Shown piece by piece: positions 14,201 through 27,590 of a stretch of 64,000 nucleotides of DNA (position 1 is its first letter; the number at the start of each line of letters is the position of its first letter). The notes under the pieces are model-generated. The model made no database searches and was not told the DNA's origin. It saw only the letters and a program-made list of their open reading frames with translations. Source of the DNA: Ectobius pallidus (Eukaryota; Arthropoda; Insecta; Blattodea; Ectobiidae); the NCBI GenBank assembly GCA_964059195.1, contig CAXKWD010000007.1:152603269-152667268 (forward strand), given 5' to 3'. Position numbers and translations under genes: made by a program.

Positions 14201-17200
14201 CTGGGTGCATTTTTCGAAATTTTCAAAGGGGTTAGCCTTCTACGAATTCTGGGTGCATTTTTCGAAATTTTCAAAGGGGTTAGCCTTCTACCAATTATGG
14301 GTGCATTTTTCGAAATTTTCAAAGGGGTTAGCCTTCTACGAATTCTGGGTGCATTTGTCGAAATTTTCTAGGAATTCTGGGTGCATTTTTCGAAATTTTC
14401 AAAGGGGTTAGCCTTCTACGAATTCTGGGTGCATTTTTCGAAATTTTCAAAGGGGTTAGCCTTCTAGGAATTCTGGGTGCATTTTTCGAAAATTTCAAAG
14501 GGGTTAGCCTTCTACGAATTCTGGGTGCATTTTTCGAAATTTTCAAAGGGGTTAGCCTTCTAGGAATTCTGGGTGCATTTTTCGAAATTTTCAAAGGGGT
14601 TAGCCTTCTAGGAATTCTGGGTGCTTTTTCGAAATTTTCAAAGGGGTTAGCCTTCTAGGAATTCTGGGTGCATTTTTCGAAATTTTCAAAAGGGTTAGCC
14701 TTCTAGGAATTCTGGGTGTATTTTTCAAATTTTCAAAGGGGTTAGCCTTCTAGGAATTCTGGGTGCATTTTTCGAAATTTTCAAAGGGGTTAGCCTTCTA
14801 CGAATTCTGGGTCCATTTTTCGAAATTTTCAAAGGGGTTAGCCTTCTAGGAATTCTGGGTGCATTTTTCGAAATTTTCAAAGGGGTTAGCCTTCTACGAA
14901 TTCTGGGTGCATTTTTCGAAATTTTCAAAGGGGTTAGCCTTCTACGAATTCTGGGTGCATTTTTCGAAATTTTCAAAGGGGTTAGCCTACTACGAATTCT
15001 AGGTGTCTTTTTCGAAATTTTCAAAGGGGTTAGCCTTCTACGAATTCTGTGTGCATTTTTCGAAATTTTCAAAGGGGTTAGCCTTCTAGGAATTCTGGGT
15101 GCATTTTTCGAAATTTTCAAAGGGGTTAGCCTTCTACGAATTCTGGGTGTATTTTTGAAATTTTCAAAGGGGTTTGCCTTCTACGAATTCTGGGTGAATT
15201 TTTCGAAATTTTCAAAGGGGTTAGCCTTCTAGGAATTCTGGGTGCATTTTTCGAAATTTTCAAAGGGGTTAGCCTTCTAGGAATTCTGGGTGAATTTTTC
15301 GATATTTTCAAAGGGGTTAGCCTTCTAGGAATTCTGGGTGCATTTTTCGAAATTTTCAAAGGGGTTAGCCTTCTACGAATTCTGGGTGCATTTTTCGAAT
15401 TTTCAAAGGGGTTAGCCTTCTACGAATTCTGGGTGCATTTTTCGAAATTTTCAAAGGGGTTAGCCTTCTACGAATTCTCGGTGCATTTTTCGAAATTTTC
15501 AAAGGGGTTAGCCTTCTTCGAATTCTGGGTGCATTTTTCGAAATTTTCAAAGGGGTTAGCCTTCTACGAATTCTGGGTGTATTTTTCGAAATTTTCAAAG
15601 GGGTTAGCCTTCTACGAATTCTGGGTGCATTTTTCGAAATTTTCAAAGGGGTTAGCCTTCTACGAATTCTGGGTGCATTTTTCGAAATTTTCAAAGGGGT
15701 TAGCCTTCTACGAATTCTGGGTGCATTTTTCGAAATTTTCAAAGGGGTTAGCCTTCTACGAATTCTGGGTGCATTTTTCGAAATTTTCAAAGGGGTTAGT
15801 CTTTTACGAATTCTGGGTGCATTTTTCGAAATTTTCAAAGGGGTTAGCCTTCTAGGAATTCTGGGTGCATTTTTCGAAATTTTCAAAGGGGTTAGCCTTC
15901 TACGAATTCTGGGTGCATTTGTCGAAATTTTCTAGGATTCTGGGTGCATTTTTCGAAATTTTCAAAGGGGTTAGCCTTCTAGGAATTCTGGGTGCATTTT
16001 TCGAAATTTTCAAAGGGGTGGGGCCTACTACGAATTCTGGGTGTCTTTTTCGAAATTTTCAAAGGGGTTAGCCTTCTACGAATTCTGGGTGCATTTTTCG
16101 AAATTTTCAAAGGGGTTAGCCTTCTACGAATTCTGGGTGCATTTTTCGAAATTTTCAAAGGGGTTAGCCTTCTACGAATTCTGGGTGCATTTTTCGAAAT
16201 TTTCAAAGGGGTTAGCCTACTACGAATTCTGGGTGTATTTTTCGAAATTTTCAAAGGGGTTAGCCTTCTACGAATTCTGGATGCATTTTTCGAAATTTTC
16301 AAAGGGGTTAGCCTTCTAGGAATTCTGGGTGCATTTTTCGAAATTTTCAAAGGGGTTAGCCTTCTACGAATTCTGGGTGTATTTTTCGAAATTTTCAAAG
16401 AAGTTAGCCTTCTACGAATTCTGGGTGCATTTTTCGAAATTTTCAAAGGGGTTAGCCTTCTACGAATTCTGGGTGCATTTTTCGAAATTTTCAAAGGGGT
16501 TAGCCTTCTACGAATTCTGGGTGTATTTTTCGAAATTTTCAAAGGGGTTAGCCTTCTACGAATTCTGGGTGGATTTTTCGAAATTTTCAAAGGGGTTAGC
16601 CTTTTACGAATTCTGTGTGCATTTTTCGAAATTTTCAAAGGGGTTAGCCTTCTACGAATTCTGGGTGAATTTTTCGAAATTTTCAAAGGGGTTAGCCTTC
16701 TACGAATTCTGGGTGCATTTTTCGAAATTTTCAAAGGGGTTAGCCTTCTACGAAATCTGGGTGCATTTTTCGAAATTTTCAAAGGGGTTAGCCTTCTACG
16801 AATTCTGGGTGCATTTTTCGAAATTTTCAAAGGGGTTAGCCTTCTACCAATTATGGGTGCATTTTTCGAAATTTTCAAAGGGGTTAGCCTTCTACGAATT
16901 CTGGGTGCATTTGTCGAAATTTTCTAGGAATTCTGGGTGCATTTTTCGAAATTTTCAAAGGGGTTAGCCTTCTACGAATTCTGGGTGCATTTTTCGAAAT
17001 TTTCAAAGGGGTTAGCCTTCTAGGAATTCTGGGTGCATTTTTCGAAAATTTCAAAGGGGTTAGCCTTCTACGAATTCTGGGTGCATTTTTCGAAATTTTC
17101 AAAGGGGTTAGCCTTCTAGGAATTCTGGGTGCATTTTTCGAAATTTTCAAAGGGGTTAGCCTTCTAGGAATTCTGGGTGCTTTTTCGAAATTTTCAAAGG

Positions 17201-17930
17201 GGTTAGCCTTCTAGGAATTCTGGGTGCATTTTTCGAAATTTTCAAAAGGGTTAGCCTTCTAGGAATTCTGGGTGTATTTTTCAAATTTTCAAAGGGGTTA
17301 GCCTTCTAGGAATTCTGGGTGCATTTTTCGAAATTTTCAAAGGGGTTAGCCTTCTACGAATTCTGGGTCCATTTTTCGAAATTTTCAAAGGGGTTAGCCT
17401 TCTAGGAATTCTGGGTGCATTTTTCGAAATTTTCAAAGGGGTTAGCCTTCTACGAATTCTGGGTGCATTTTTCGAAATTTTCAAAGGGGTTAGCCTTCTA
17501 CGAATTCTGGGTGCATTTTTCGAAATTTTCAAAGGGGTTAGCCTACTACGAATTCTAGGTGTCTTTTTCGAAATTTTCAAAGGGGTTAGCCTTCTACGAA
17601 TTCTGTGTGCATTTTTCGAAATTTTCAAAGGGGTTAGCCTTCTAGGAATTCTGGGTGCATTTTTCGAAATTTTCAAAGGGGTTAGCCTTCTACGAATTCT
17701 GGGTGTATTTTTGAAATTTACAAAGGGGTTTGCCTTCTACGAATTCTGGGTGAATTTTTCGAAATTTTCAAAGGGGTTAGCCTTCTAGGAATTCTGGGTG
17801 CATTTTTCGAAATTTTCAAAGGGGTTAGCCTTCTAGGAATTCTGGGTGAATTTTTCGATATTTTCAAAGGGGTTAGCCTTCTAGGAATTCTGGGTGCATT
17901 TTTCGAAATTTTCAAAGGGGTTAGCCTTCT
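11260..17930 (+). repeat. 6.7-kb higher-order block, repeated at about 28,245-34,915
   Basis: The offset is exactly 16,985 bp at many markers: GGGGTATGCC (11,371 and 28,356), the AA-junction units (11,592 and 28,577), the ACCAATTATGG unit near 14,290 and 31,275, and a rare TTTGAAATTTACAAAG unit near 17,712 and 34,697. By eye only a few private changes separate the copies, for example CAAAGAAGTTAG at 16,396 in the first, and CTATTAATTC at 33,685 and CAAAGGAGTT at 28,609 in the second. Confidence 0.85.
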
Positions 17931-18500
17931 ACGAATTCTGGGTGCATTTTTCGAATTTTCAAAGGGGTTAGCCTTCTACGAATTCTGGGTGCATTTTTCG
18001 AAATTTTCAAAGGGGTTAGCCTTCTACGAATTCTCGGTGCATTTTTCGAAATTTTCAAAGGGGTTAGCCTTCTTCGAATTCTGGGTGCATTTTTCGAAAT
18101 TTTCAAAGGGGTTAGCCTTCTACGAATTCTGGGTGTATTTTTCGAAATTTTCAAAGGGGTTAGCCTTCTACGAATTCTGGGTGCATTTTTCGAAATTTTC
18201 AAAGGGGTTAGCCTTCTACGAATTCTGGGTGCATTTTTCGAAATTTTCAAAGGGGTTAGCCTTCTACGAATTCTGGGTGCATTTTTCGAAATTTTCAAAG
18301 GGGTTAGCCTTCTACGAATTCTGGGTGCATTTTTCGAAATTTTCAAAGGGGTTAGTCTTTTACGAATTCTGGGTGCATTTTTCGAAATTTTCAAAGGGGT
18401 TAGCCTTCTAGGAATTCTGGGTGCATTTTTCGAAATTTTCAAAGGGGTTAGCCTTCTACGAATTCTGGGTGCATTTTTCGAAATTTTCAAAGGGGTTAGC
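13700..18500 (+). repeat. 2,556-bp tandem higher-order block
   Basis: About 13,700-15,900 repeats at 16,260-18,460 with offset 2,556. The shortened unit occurs near 14,356 and 16,912, the GGGTCCATTT unit near 14,811 and 17,367, and the 47-bp TTTTTCGAATTTTC unit near 15,391 and 17,947. The same pair recurs at 30,700-35,500 because it lies partly inside the 16,985-bp-offset duplication. Confidence 0.8.
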
Positions 18501-21500
18501 CTTCTACGAATTCTGGGTGCATTTTTCGAAATTTTCAAAGGGGTGGGGCCTACTACGAATTCTGGGTGTCTTTTTCGAAATTTTCAAAGGGGTTAGCCTT
18601 CTACGAATTCTGGGTGCATTTTTCGAAATTTTCAAAGGGGTTAGCCTTCTAGGAATTCTTGGTGCATTTTTCGAAATTTTCAAAGGGGTTAGCCTTCTAC
18701 GAATTCTGGGTGCATTTTTTGAAATTTTCAAAGGGGTTAGCCTTCTACGAATTCTGGGTGAATTTTTCGAAATTTTCAAAGGGGTTAGCCTTCTACGAAT
18801 TCTGGGTGCATTTTTCGAAATTTTCAAAGGGGTTAGCCTTCTACGAATTCTGGGTGTATTTTCGAAATTTTCAAAGGGGTTAGCCTTCTACGAATTCTGG
18901 GTGTATTTTCGAAATTTTCAAAGGGGTTAGCCTTCTACGAATTCTGGGTGCATTTTTCGAAATTTTCAAAGGGGTTAGCCTTCTAGGTATATTTTTCGAA
19001 ATTTTCAAAGGGTAGCCTTCTAGGAATTCTGGGTGAATTTTTCGAAATTTTCAAAGGGGTTAGCCATCTAGGAATTCTGGGTGCATTTTTCGAAATTTTC
19101 AAAGGGGTTAGCCTTCTACGAATTCTGGGTGCATTTTTCGAAATTTTCAAAGGGGTTAGCCTTCTACGAATTCTGGGTGCATTTTTCGAAATTTTCAAAG
19201 GGGTATGCCTTCTACGAATTCTGGGTGCATTTTTCGAAATTTTCAAAGGGGTTAGCCTTCTACGAATTCTGGGTGTATTTTTCGAAATTTTCAAAGGGGT
19301 TAGCCTTCTAGGAATTCTGGGTGCATTTTTCGAAATTTTCAAAGGGGTTAGCCTTTTACGAATTCTGGGTGCATTTTTCGAAATTTTCAAAGGGGTTAGC
19401 CTTCTAGGAATTCTGGGTGCATTTTTCGAAATTTTCATTTTTCGAAATTTTCAAAGGGGTTAGCCTTCTAGGAATTCTGGGTGTATTTTTCCAAATTTTC
19501 AAAGGGGTTAGCCTTCTAGGAATTCTGGGTGCATTTTTCGAAATTTTCAAAGGGGTTAGCCTTCTAGGAATTCTGGGTGCATTTTTCGAAATTTTCAAAG
19601 GGGTTAGCCTTCTACGAATTCTGGGTGCATTTTTCGAAATTTTCAAAGGGGTTAGCCTTCTACGAATTCTGGGTGCATTTTTCGAAATTTTCAAAGGGGT
19701 TAGCCTTCTACGAATTCTGGGTGCATTTTTCGAAATTTTCAAAGGGGTTAGCCTACTACGAATTCTAGGTGTCTTTTTCGAAATTTTCAAAGGGGTTAGC
19801 CTTCTACGAATTCTGTGTGCATTTTTCGAAATTTTCAAAGGGGTTAGCCTTCTAGGAATTCTGGGTGCATTTTTCGAAATTTTCAAAGGGGTTAGCCTTC
19901 TACGAATTCTGGGTGTATTTTTGAAATTTACAAAGGGGTTTGCCTTCTACGAATTCTGGGTGAATTTTTCGAAATTTTCAAAGGGGTTAGCCTTCTAGGA
20001 ATTCTGGGTGCATTTTTCGAAATTTTCAAAGGGGTTAGCCTTCTAGGAATTCTGGGTGAATTTTTCGATATTTTCAAAGGGGTTAGCCTTCTAGGAATTC
20101 TGGGTGCATTTTTCGAAATTTTCAAAGGGGTTAGCCTTCTACGAATTCTGGGTGCATTTTTCGAATTTTCAAAGGGGTTAGCCTTCTACGAATTCTGGGT
20201 GCATTTTTCGAAATTTTCAAAGGGGTTAGCCTTCTACGAATTCTCGGTGCATTTTTCGAAATTTTCAAAGGGGTTAGCCTTCTTCGAATTCTGGGTGCAT
20301 TTTTCGAAATTTTCAAAGGGGTTAGCCTTCTACGAATTCTGGGTGTATTTTTCGAAATTTTCAAAGGGGTTAGCCTTCTACGAATTCTGGGTGCATTTTT
20401 CGAAATTTTCAAAGGGGTTAGCCTTCTACGAATTCTGGGTGCATTTTTCGAAATTTTCAAAGGGGTTAGCCTTCTACGAATTCTGGGTGCATTTTTCGAA
20501 ATTTTCAAAGGGGTTAGCCTTCTACGAATTCTGGGTGCATTTTTCGAAATTTTCAAAGGGGTTAGTCTTTTACGAATTCTGGGTGCATTTTTCGAAATTT
20601 TCAAAGGGGTTAGCCTTCTAGGAATTCTGGGTGCATTTTTCGAAATTTTCAAAGGGGTTAGCCTTCTACGAATTCTGGGTGCATTTTTCGAAATTTTCAA
20701 AGGGGTTAGCCTTCTACGAATTCTGGGTGCATTTTTCGAAATTTTCAAAGGGGTGGGGCCTACTACGAATTCTGGGTGTCTTTTTCGAAATTTTCAAAGG
20801 GGTTAGCCTTCTACGAATTCTGGGTGCATTTTTCGAAATTTTCAAAGGGGTTAGCCTTCTAGGAATTCTTGGTGCATTTTTCGAAATTTTCAAAGGGGTT
20901 AGCCTTCTACGAATTCTGGGTGCATTTTTTGAAATTTTCAAAGGGGTTAGCCTTCTACGAATTCTGGGTGAATTTTTCGAAATTTTCAAAGGGGTTAGCC
21001 TTCTAGGAATTCTGGGTGCATTTTTCGAAATTTTCAAAGGGGTTAGCCTTCTACGAATTCTGGGTGCATTTTTCGAAATTTTCAAAGGGGTTAGCCTACT
21101 ACGAATTCTGGGTGCATTTTTCGAAATTTTCAAAGGGGTTAGCCTTCTACGAATTCTGGGTGTATTTTCGAAATTTTCAAAGGGGTTAGCCTTCTACGAA
21201 TTCTGGGTGTATTTTCGAAATTTTCAAAGGGGTTAGCCTTCTACGAATTCTGGGTGCATTTTTCGAAATTTTCAAAGGGGTTAGCCTTCTAGGTATATTT
21301 TTCGAAATTTTCAAAGGGTAGCCTTCTAGGAATTCTGGGTGAATTTTTCGAAATTTTCAAAGGGGTTAGCCATCTAGGAATTCTGGGTGCATTTTTCGAA
21401 ATTTTCAAAGGGGTTAGCCTTCTACGAATTCTGGGTGCATTTTTCGAAATTTTCAAAGGGGTTAGCCTTCTACGAATTCTGGGTGCATTTTTCGAAATTT

Positions 21501-22000
21501 TCAAAGGGGTATGCCTTCTACGAATTCTGGGTGCATTTTTCGAAATTTTCAAAGGGGTTAGCCTTCTACGAATTCTGGGTGTATTTTTCGAAATTTTCAA
21601 AGGGGTTAGCCTTCTAGGAATTCTGGGTGCATTTTTCGAAATTTTCAAAGGGGTTAGCCTTTTACGAATTCTGGGTGCATTTTTCGAAATTTTCAAAGGG
21701 GTTAGCCTTCTAGGAATTCTGGGTGCATTTTTCGAAATTTTCATTTTTCGAAATTTTCAAAGGGGTTAGCCTTCTAGGAATTCTGGGTGTATTTTTCCAA
21801 ATTTTCAAAGGGGTTAGCCTTCTAGGAATTCTGGGTGCATTTTTCGAAATTTTCAAAGGGGTTAGCCTTCTAGGAATTCTGGGTGCATTTTTCGAAATTT
21901 TCAAAGGGGTTAGCCTTCTACGAATTCTGGGTGCATTTTTCGAAATTTTCAAAGGGGTTAGCCTTCTACGAATTCTGGGTGCATTTTTCGAAATTTTCAA
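17400..22000 (+). repeat. 2.2-2.3 kb tandem higher-order block, two copies
   Basis: About 17,400-19,700 repeats at 19,620-22,000. The offset is 2,210 bp up to the GAATTCTTGGTGC unit (18,653 and 20,863) and 2,306 bp after it, because the second copy carries two more 48-bp units near 21,000. Both copies share the TTTGAAATTTACAAAG unit, the GGGGTGGGGCC unit and the truncated CTAGGTATATTT unit (about 18,983 and 21,289). Confidence 0.8.
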
Positions 22001-25000
22001 AGGGGTTAGCCTTCTAGGAATTCTGGGTGCATTTTTCGAAATTTTCAAAGGGGTTAGCCTTTTACGAATTCTGGGTGCATTTTTCGAAATTTTCATTTTT
22101 CGAAATTTTCAAAGGGGTTAGCCTTCTAGGAATTCTGGGTGCATTTTTCGAAATTTTCAAAGGGGTTAGCCTTCTACGAATTCTGGGTGCATTTTTCGAA
22201 ATTTTCAAAGGGGTTAGCCTTCTAGGAATTCTGGGTGCATTTTTCAAAATTTTCAAAGGGGTTAGCCTTCTACGAATTCTTGGTGTATTTTTCGAAATTT
22301 TCAAAGGGGTTAGCCTTCTAGGAATTCTGGGTGTATTTTTCCAAATTTTCAAAGGGGTTAGCCTTTTACGAATTCTGGGTGCATTTTTCGAAATTTTCAA
22401 AGGGGTTAGCCTTCTAGGAATTCTGGGTGCATTTTTCGAAATTTTCAAAGGGGTTAGCCTTCTAGGAATTCTGGGTGCAATTTCGAAATTTTCAAAGGGG
22501 TTAGCCTTCTACGAATTCTGGGTGCATTTTTCGAAATTTTCAAAGGGCCTTCTACGAATTCTGGGTGTATTTTTCGAAATTTTCAAAGGGGTTAGCCTTC
22601 TACGAATTCTGGGTGCATTTTTCGAAATTTTCAAAGGGGTTAGCCTTCTACCAATTCTGGGTGCATTTTTCGAAATTTTCAAAGGGGTTAGCCTTCTAGG
22701 AATTCTGGGTGCATTTTTCGAAATTTTCAAAAGGGTTAGCCTTCTAGGAATTCTGGGTGTATTTTTCCAAATTTTCAAAGGGGTTAGCCTTCTAGGAATT
22801 CTGGGTGCATTTTTCGAAATTTTCAAAGGGGTTAGCCTTCTACGAATTCTGGGTGTATTTTTCGAAATTTTCAAAGGGGTTAGCCTTCTACAAATTCTGG
22901 GTGCATTTTTCGAGATTTTCAAAGGGGTTAGCCTTCTACGAATTCTGGGTGCATTTTTCGAAATTTTCAAAGGGGTTAGCCTTCTACGAATTCTGGGTGT
23001 ATTTTTCGAAATTTTCAAAGGGGTTAGCCTTCTACGAATTCTGGGTGCATTTTTCGAAATTTTCAAAGGGGTTAGCCTTTTACGAATTCTGGGTGCATTT
23101 TTCGAAATTTTCAAAGGGGTTAGCCTTCTACGAATTCTGGGTGCATTTTTCGAAATTTTCAAAGGGGTTAGCCTTCTACGAATTCTGGGTGCATTTTTCG
23201 AAATTTTCAAAGGGGTTAGCCTACTACGAATTCTGGGTGTCTTTTTCGAAATTTTCAAAGGGGTTAGCCTTCTACGAATTCTGGGTGCATTTTTCGAAAT
23301 TTTCAAAGGGGTTAGCCTTCTAGGAATTCTGGGTGCATTTTTCGAAATTTTCAAAGGGGTTAGCCTTCTACGAATTCTGGGTGTATTTTTGAAATTTTCA
23401 AAGGGGTTAGCCTTCTACGAATTCTGGGTGAATTTTTCGAAATTTTCAAAGGGGTTAGCCTTCTAGGAATTCTGGGTGCATTTTTCGAAATTTTCAAAGG
23501 GGTTAGCCTTCTAGGAATTCTGGATGAATTTTTCGATATTTTCAAAGGGGTTAGCCTTCTACGAATTCTGGGTGCATTTTTCGAAATTTTCAAAGGGGTT
23601 AGCCTTCTACGAATTCTGGGTGCATTTTTCGAAATTTTCAAAGGGGTTAGCCTTCTACGAATTCTGGGTGCATTTTTCGAAATTTTCAAAGGGGTTAGCC
23701 TTCTACGAATTCTGGGTGCATTTTTCGAAATTTTCAAAGGGGTTAGCCTACTACGAATTCTGGGTGTATTTTTCGAAATTTTCAAAGGGGTTAGCCTTCT
23801 ACGAATTCTGGATGCATTTTTCGAAATTTTCAAAGGGGTTAGCCTTCTAGGAATTCTGGGTGCATTTTTCGAAATTTTCAAAGGGGTTAGCCTTCTACGA
23901 ATTCTGGGTGTATTTTCGAAATTTTCAAAGGGGTTAGCCTTCTACGAATTCTGGGTGCATTTTTCGAAATTTTCAAAGGGGTTAGCCTTCTAGGAATTCT
24001 AGGTGCATTTTTCGAAATTTTCAAAGGGTAGCCTTCTAGGAATTCTGGGTGAATTTTTCGAAATTTTCAAAGGGGTTAGCCATCTAGGAATTCTGGGTGC
24101 ATTTTTCGAAATTTTCAAAGGGGTTAGCCTTCTACGAATTCTGGGTGCATTTTTCGAAATTTTCAAAGGGGTTAGACTTCTACGAATTCTGGGTGCATTT
24201 TTCGAAATTTTCAAAGGGGTATGCCTTCTACGAATTCTGGGTGCATTTTTCGAAATTTTCAAAGGGGTTAGCCTTCTACGAATTCTGGGTGTATTTTTCG
24301 AAATTTTCAAAGGGGTTAGCCTTCTAGGAATTCTGGGTGCATTTTTCGAAATTTTCAAAGGGGTTAGCCTTTTACGAATTCTGGGTGCATTTTTCGAAAT
24401 TTTCAAAGGGGTTAGCCTTCTAGGAATTCTGGGTGCATTTTTCGAAATTTTCAAAGGGGTTAGCCTTCTAGGAATTCTGGGTGCATTTTTCGAAATTTTC
24501 AAAGGGGTTAGCCTTCTAGGAATTCTGGGTGTATTTTTCCAAATTTTCAAAGGGGTTAGCCTTCTACGAATTCTGGGTGCATTTTTCGAAATTTTCAAAG
24601 GGGTTAGCCTTCTAGGAATTCTGGGTGCATTTTTCGAAATTTTCAAAGGGGTTAGCCTTCTAGGAATTCTGGGTGCATTTTTCGAAATTTTCAAAGGGGT
24701 TAGCCTTCTACTTATTCTGGGTGCATTTTTCGAAATTTTCAAAGGGGTTAGCCTTCTACGAATTCTGGGTGCATTTTTCGAAATTTTCAAAGGGGTTAGC
24801 CTTCTACGAATTCTGGGTGCATTTTTCGAAATTTTCAAAGGGGTTAGCCTTCTAGGAATTCTGGGTGCATTTTTCGAAATTTTCAAAGGGGTTAGCCTTT
24901 TACGAATTCTGGGTGCATTTTTCGAAATTTTCAAAGGGGTTAGCCTTCTAGGAATTCTGGGTGCATTTTTCGAAATTTTCAAAGGGGTTAGCCTTCTAGG

Positions 25001-27590
25001 AATTCTGGGTGCATTTTTCGAAATTTTCAAAGGGGTTAGCCTTCTACGAATTCTGGGTGCATTTTTCGAAATTTTCAAAGGGGTTAGCCTTCTAGGAATT
25101 CTGGGTGCATTTTTCAAAATTCTACGAATTCTTGGTGTATTTTTCGAAATTTTCAAAGGGGTTAGCCTTCTACGAATTCTGGGTGCATTTTTCGAAATTT
25201 TCAAAGGGGTTAGCCTTCTACGAATTCTGGGTGCATTTTTCGAAATTTTCAAAGGGGTTAGCCTTCTAGGAATTCTGGGTGCATTTTTCGAAATTTTCAA
25301 AAGGGTTAGCCTTCTAGGAATTCTGGGTGTATTTTTCCAAATTTTCAAAGGGGTTAGCCTTCTAGGAATTCTGGGTGCATTTTTCGAAATTTTCAAAGGG
25401 GTTAGCCTTCTACGAATTCTGGGTGTATTTTTCGAAATTTTCAAAGGGGTTAGCCTTCTACGAATTCTGGGTGCATTTTTCGAAATTTTCAAAGGGGTTA
25501 GCCTTGTTCGAATTCTGGGTGCATTTTTCGAAATTTTCAAAGGGGTTAGCCTTCTACGAATTCTGGGTGTATTTTTCGAAATTTTCAAAGGGGTTAGCCT
25601 TCTACGAATTCTGGGTGCATTTTTCGAAATTTTCAAAGGGGTTAGCCTTTTACGAATTCTGGGTGCATTTTTCGAAATTTTCAAAGGGGTTAGCCTTCTA
25701 CGAATTCTGGGTGAATTTTTCGAAATTTTCAAAGGGGTTAGCCTTCTACGAATTCTGGGTGCATTTTTCGAAATTTTCAAAGGGGTTAGCCTTCTACGAA
25801 ATCTGGGTGCATTTTTCGAAATTTTCAAAGGGGTTAGCCTTCTACGAATTCTGGGTGCATTTTTCGAAATTTTCAAAGGGGTTAGCCTTCTACCAATTAT
25901 GGGTGCATTTTTCGAAATTTTCAAAGGGGTTAGCCTTCTACGAATTCTGGGTGCATTTGTCGAAATTTTCTAGGATTCTGGGTGCATTTTTCGAAATTTT
26001 CAAAGGGGTTAGCCTTCTAGGAATTCTGGGTGCATTTTTCGAAATTTTCAAAGGGGTTAGCCTTCTAGGAATTCTGGGTGCATTTTTCGAAAATTTCAAA
26101 GGGGTTAGCCTTCTACGAATTCTGGGTGCATTTTTCGAAATTTTCAAAGGGGTTAGCCTTCTAGGAATTCTGGGTGCATTTTTCGAAATTTTCAAAGGGG
26201 TTAGCCTTCTAGGAATTCTGGGTGCATTTTTCGAAATTTTCAAAGGGGTTAGCCTTCTAGGAATTCTGGGTGCATTTTTCGAAATTTTCAAAAGGGTTAG
26301 CCTTCTAGGAATTCTGGGTGTATTTTTCAAATTTTCAAAGGGGTTAGCCTTCTAGGAATTCTGGGTGCATTTTTCGAAATTTTCAAAGGGGTTAGCCTTC
26401 TAGGAATTCTTGGTGCATTTTTCGAAATTTTCAAAGGGGTTAGCCTTCTACGAATTCTGGGTGCATTTTTCGAAATTTTCAAAGGGGTTAGCCTTCTACG
26501 AATTCTGGGTGCATTATTCGAAATTTTCAAAGGGGTTAGCCTACTACGAATTCTAGGTGTCTTTTTCGAAATTTTCAAAGGGGTTAGCCTTCTACGAATT
26601 CTGTGTGCATTTTTCGAAATTTTCAAAGGGGTTAGCCTTCTAGGAATTCTGGGTGCATTTTTCGAAATTTTCAAAGGGGTTAGACTTCTACGAATTCTGG
26701 GTGTATTTTTGAAATTTTCAAAGGGGTTAGCCTTCTACGAATTCTGGGTGAATTTTTCGAAATTTTCAAAGGGGTTAGCCTTCTGGGAATTCTGGGTGCA
26801 TTTTTCGAAATTTTCAAAGGGGTTAGCCTTCTAGGAATTCTGGGTGCATTTTTCGAAATTTTCAAAGGGGTTAGCCTTCTAGGAATTCTGGGTGCATTTT
26901 TCGATATTTTCAAAGGGGTTAGCCTTCTAGGAATTCTGGGTGCATTTTTCGAAATTTTCAAAGGGGTTAGCCTTCTACGAATTCTGGGTGCATTTTTCGA
27001 AATTTTCAAAGGGGTTAGCCTTCTACGAATTCTGGGTGCATTTTTCGAAATTTTCAAAGGGGTTAGCCTTCTACGAATTCTGGGTGCATTTTTCGAAATT
27101 TTCAAAGGGGTTAGCCTTCTACGAATTCTGGGTGCATTTTTCGAAATTTTCAAAGGGGTTAGCCTTCTACGAATTCTGGGTGTATTTTTCGAAATTTTCA
27201 AAGGGGTTAGCCTTCTACGAATTCTGGGTGCATTTTTCGAAATTTTCAAGGGGGTTAGCCTTCTACGAATTCTGGGTGCATTTTTCGAAATTTTCAAAGG
27301 GGTTAGCCTTCTACGAATTCTGGGTGCATTTTTCGAAATTTTCAAAGGGGTTAGCCTTCTACGAATTCTGGGTGCATTTTTCGAAATTTTCAAAGGGGTT
27401 AGCCTTTTACGAATTCTGGGTGCATTTTTCGAAATTTTCAAAGGGGTTAGCCTTCTAGGAATTCTGGGTGCATTTTTCGAAATTTTCAAAGGGGTTAGCC
27501 TTCTACGAATTCTGGGTGCATTTTTCGAAATTTTCAAAGGGGTTAGCCTTCTACGAATTCTGGGTGCATTTTTCGAAATTTTCAAAGGGG
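20880..27590 (+). repeat. 6.7-kb higher-order block, repeated at about 35,415-42,220
   Basis: The offset is 14,535 bp at the left end (a TGCATTTTTTGAAA unit at 20,921 and 35,456) and 14,631 bp from about 22,030 on, a difference of two units. Shared rare markers include CTTATTCTGG (24,711 and 39,342), CTTGTTCGAATT (25,504 and 40,135) and the shortened CAAAATTCTACG unit (25,115 and 39,746). Private changes include GCATTATTCG at 38,826 and GGTTGGCC at 40,368 in the second copy, and GTTAGACTTC at 26,680 in the first. Confidence 0.85.
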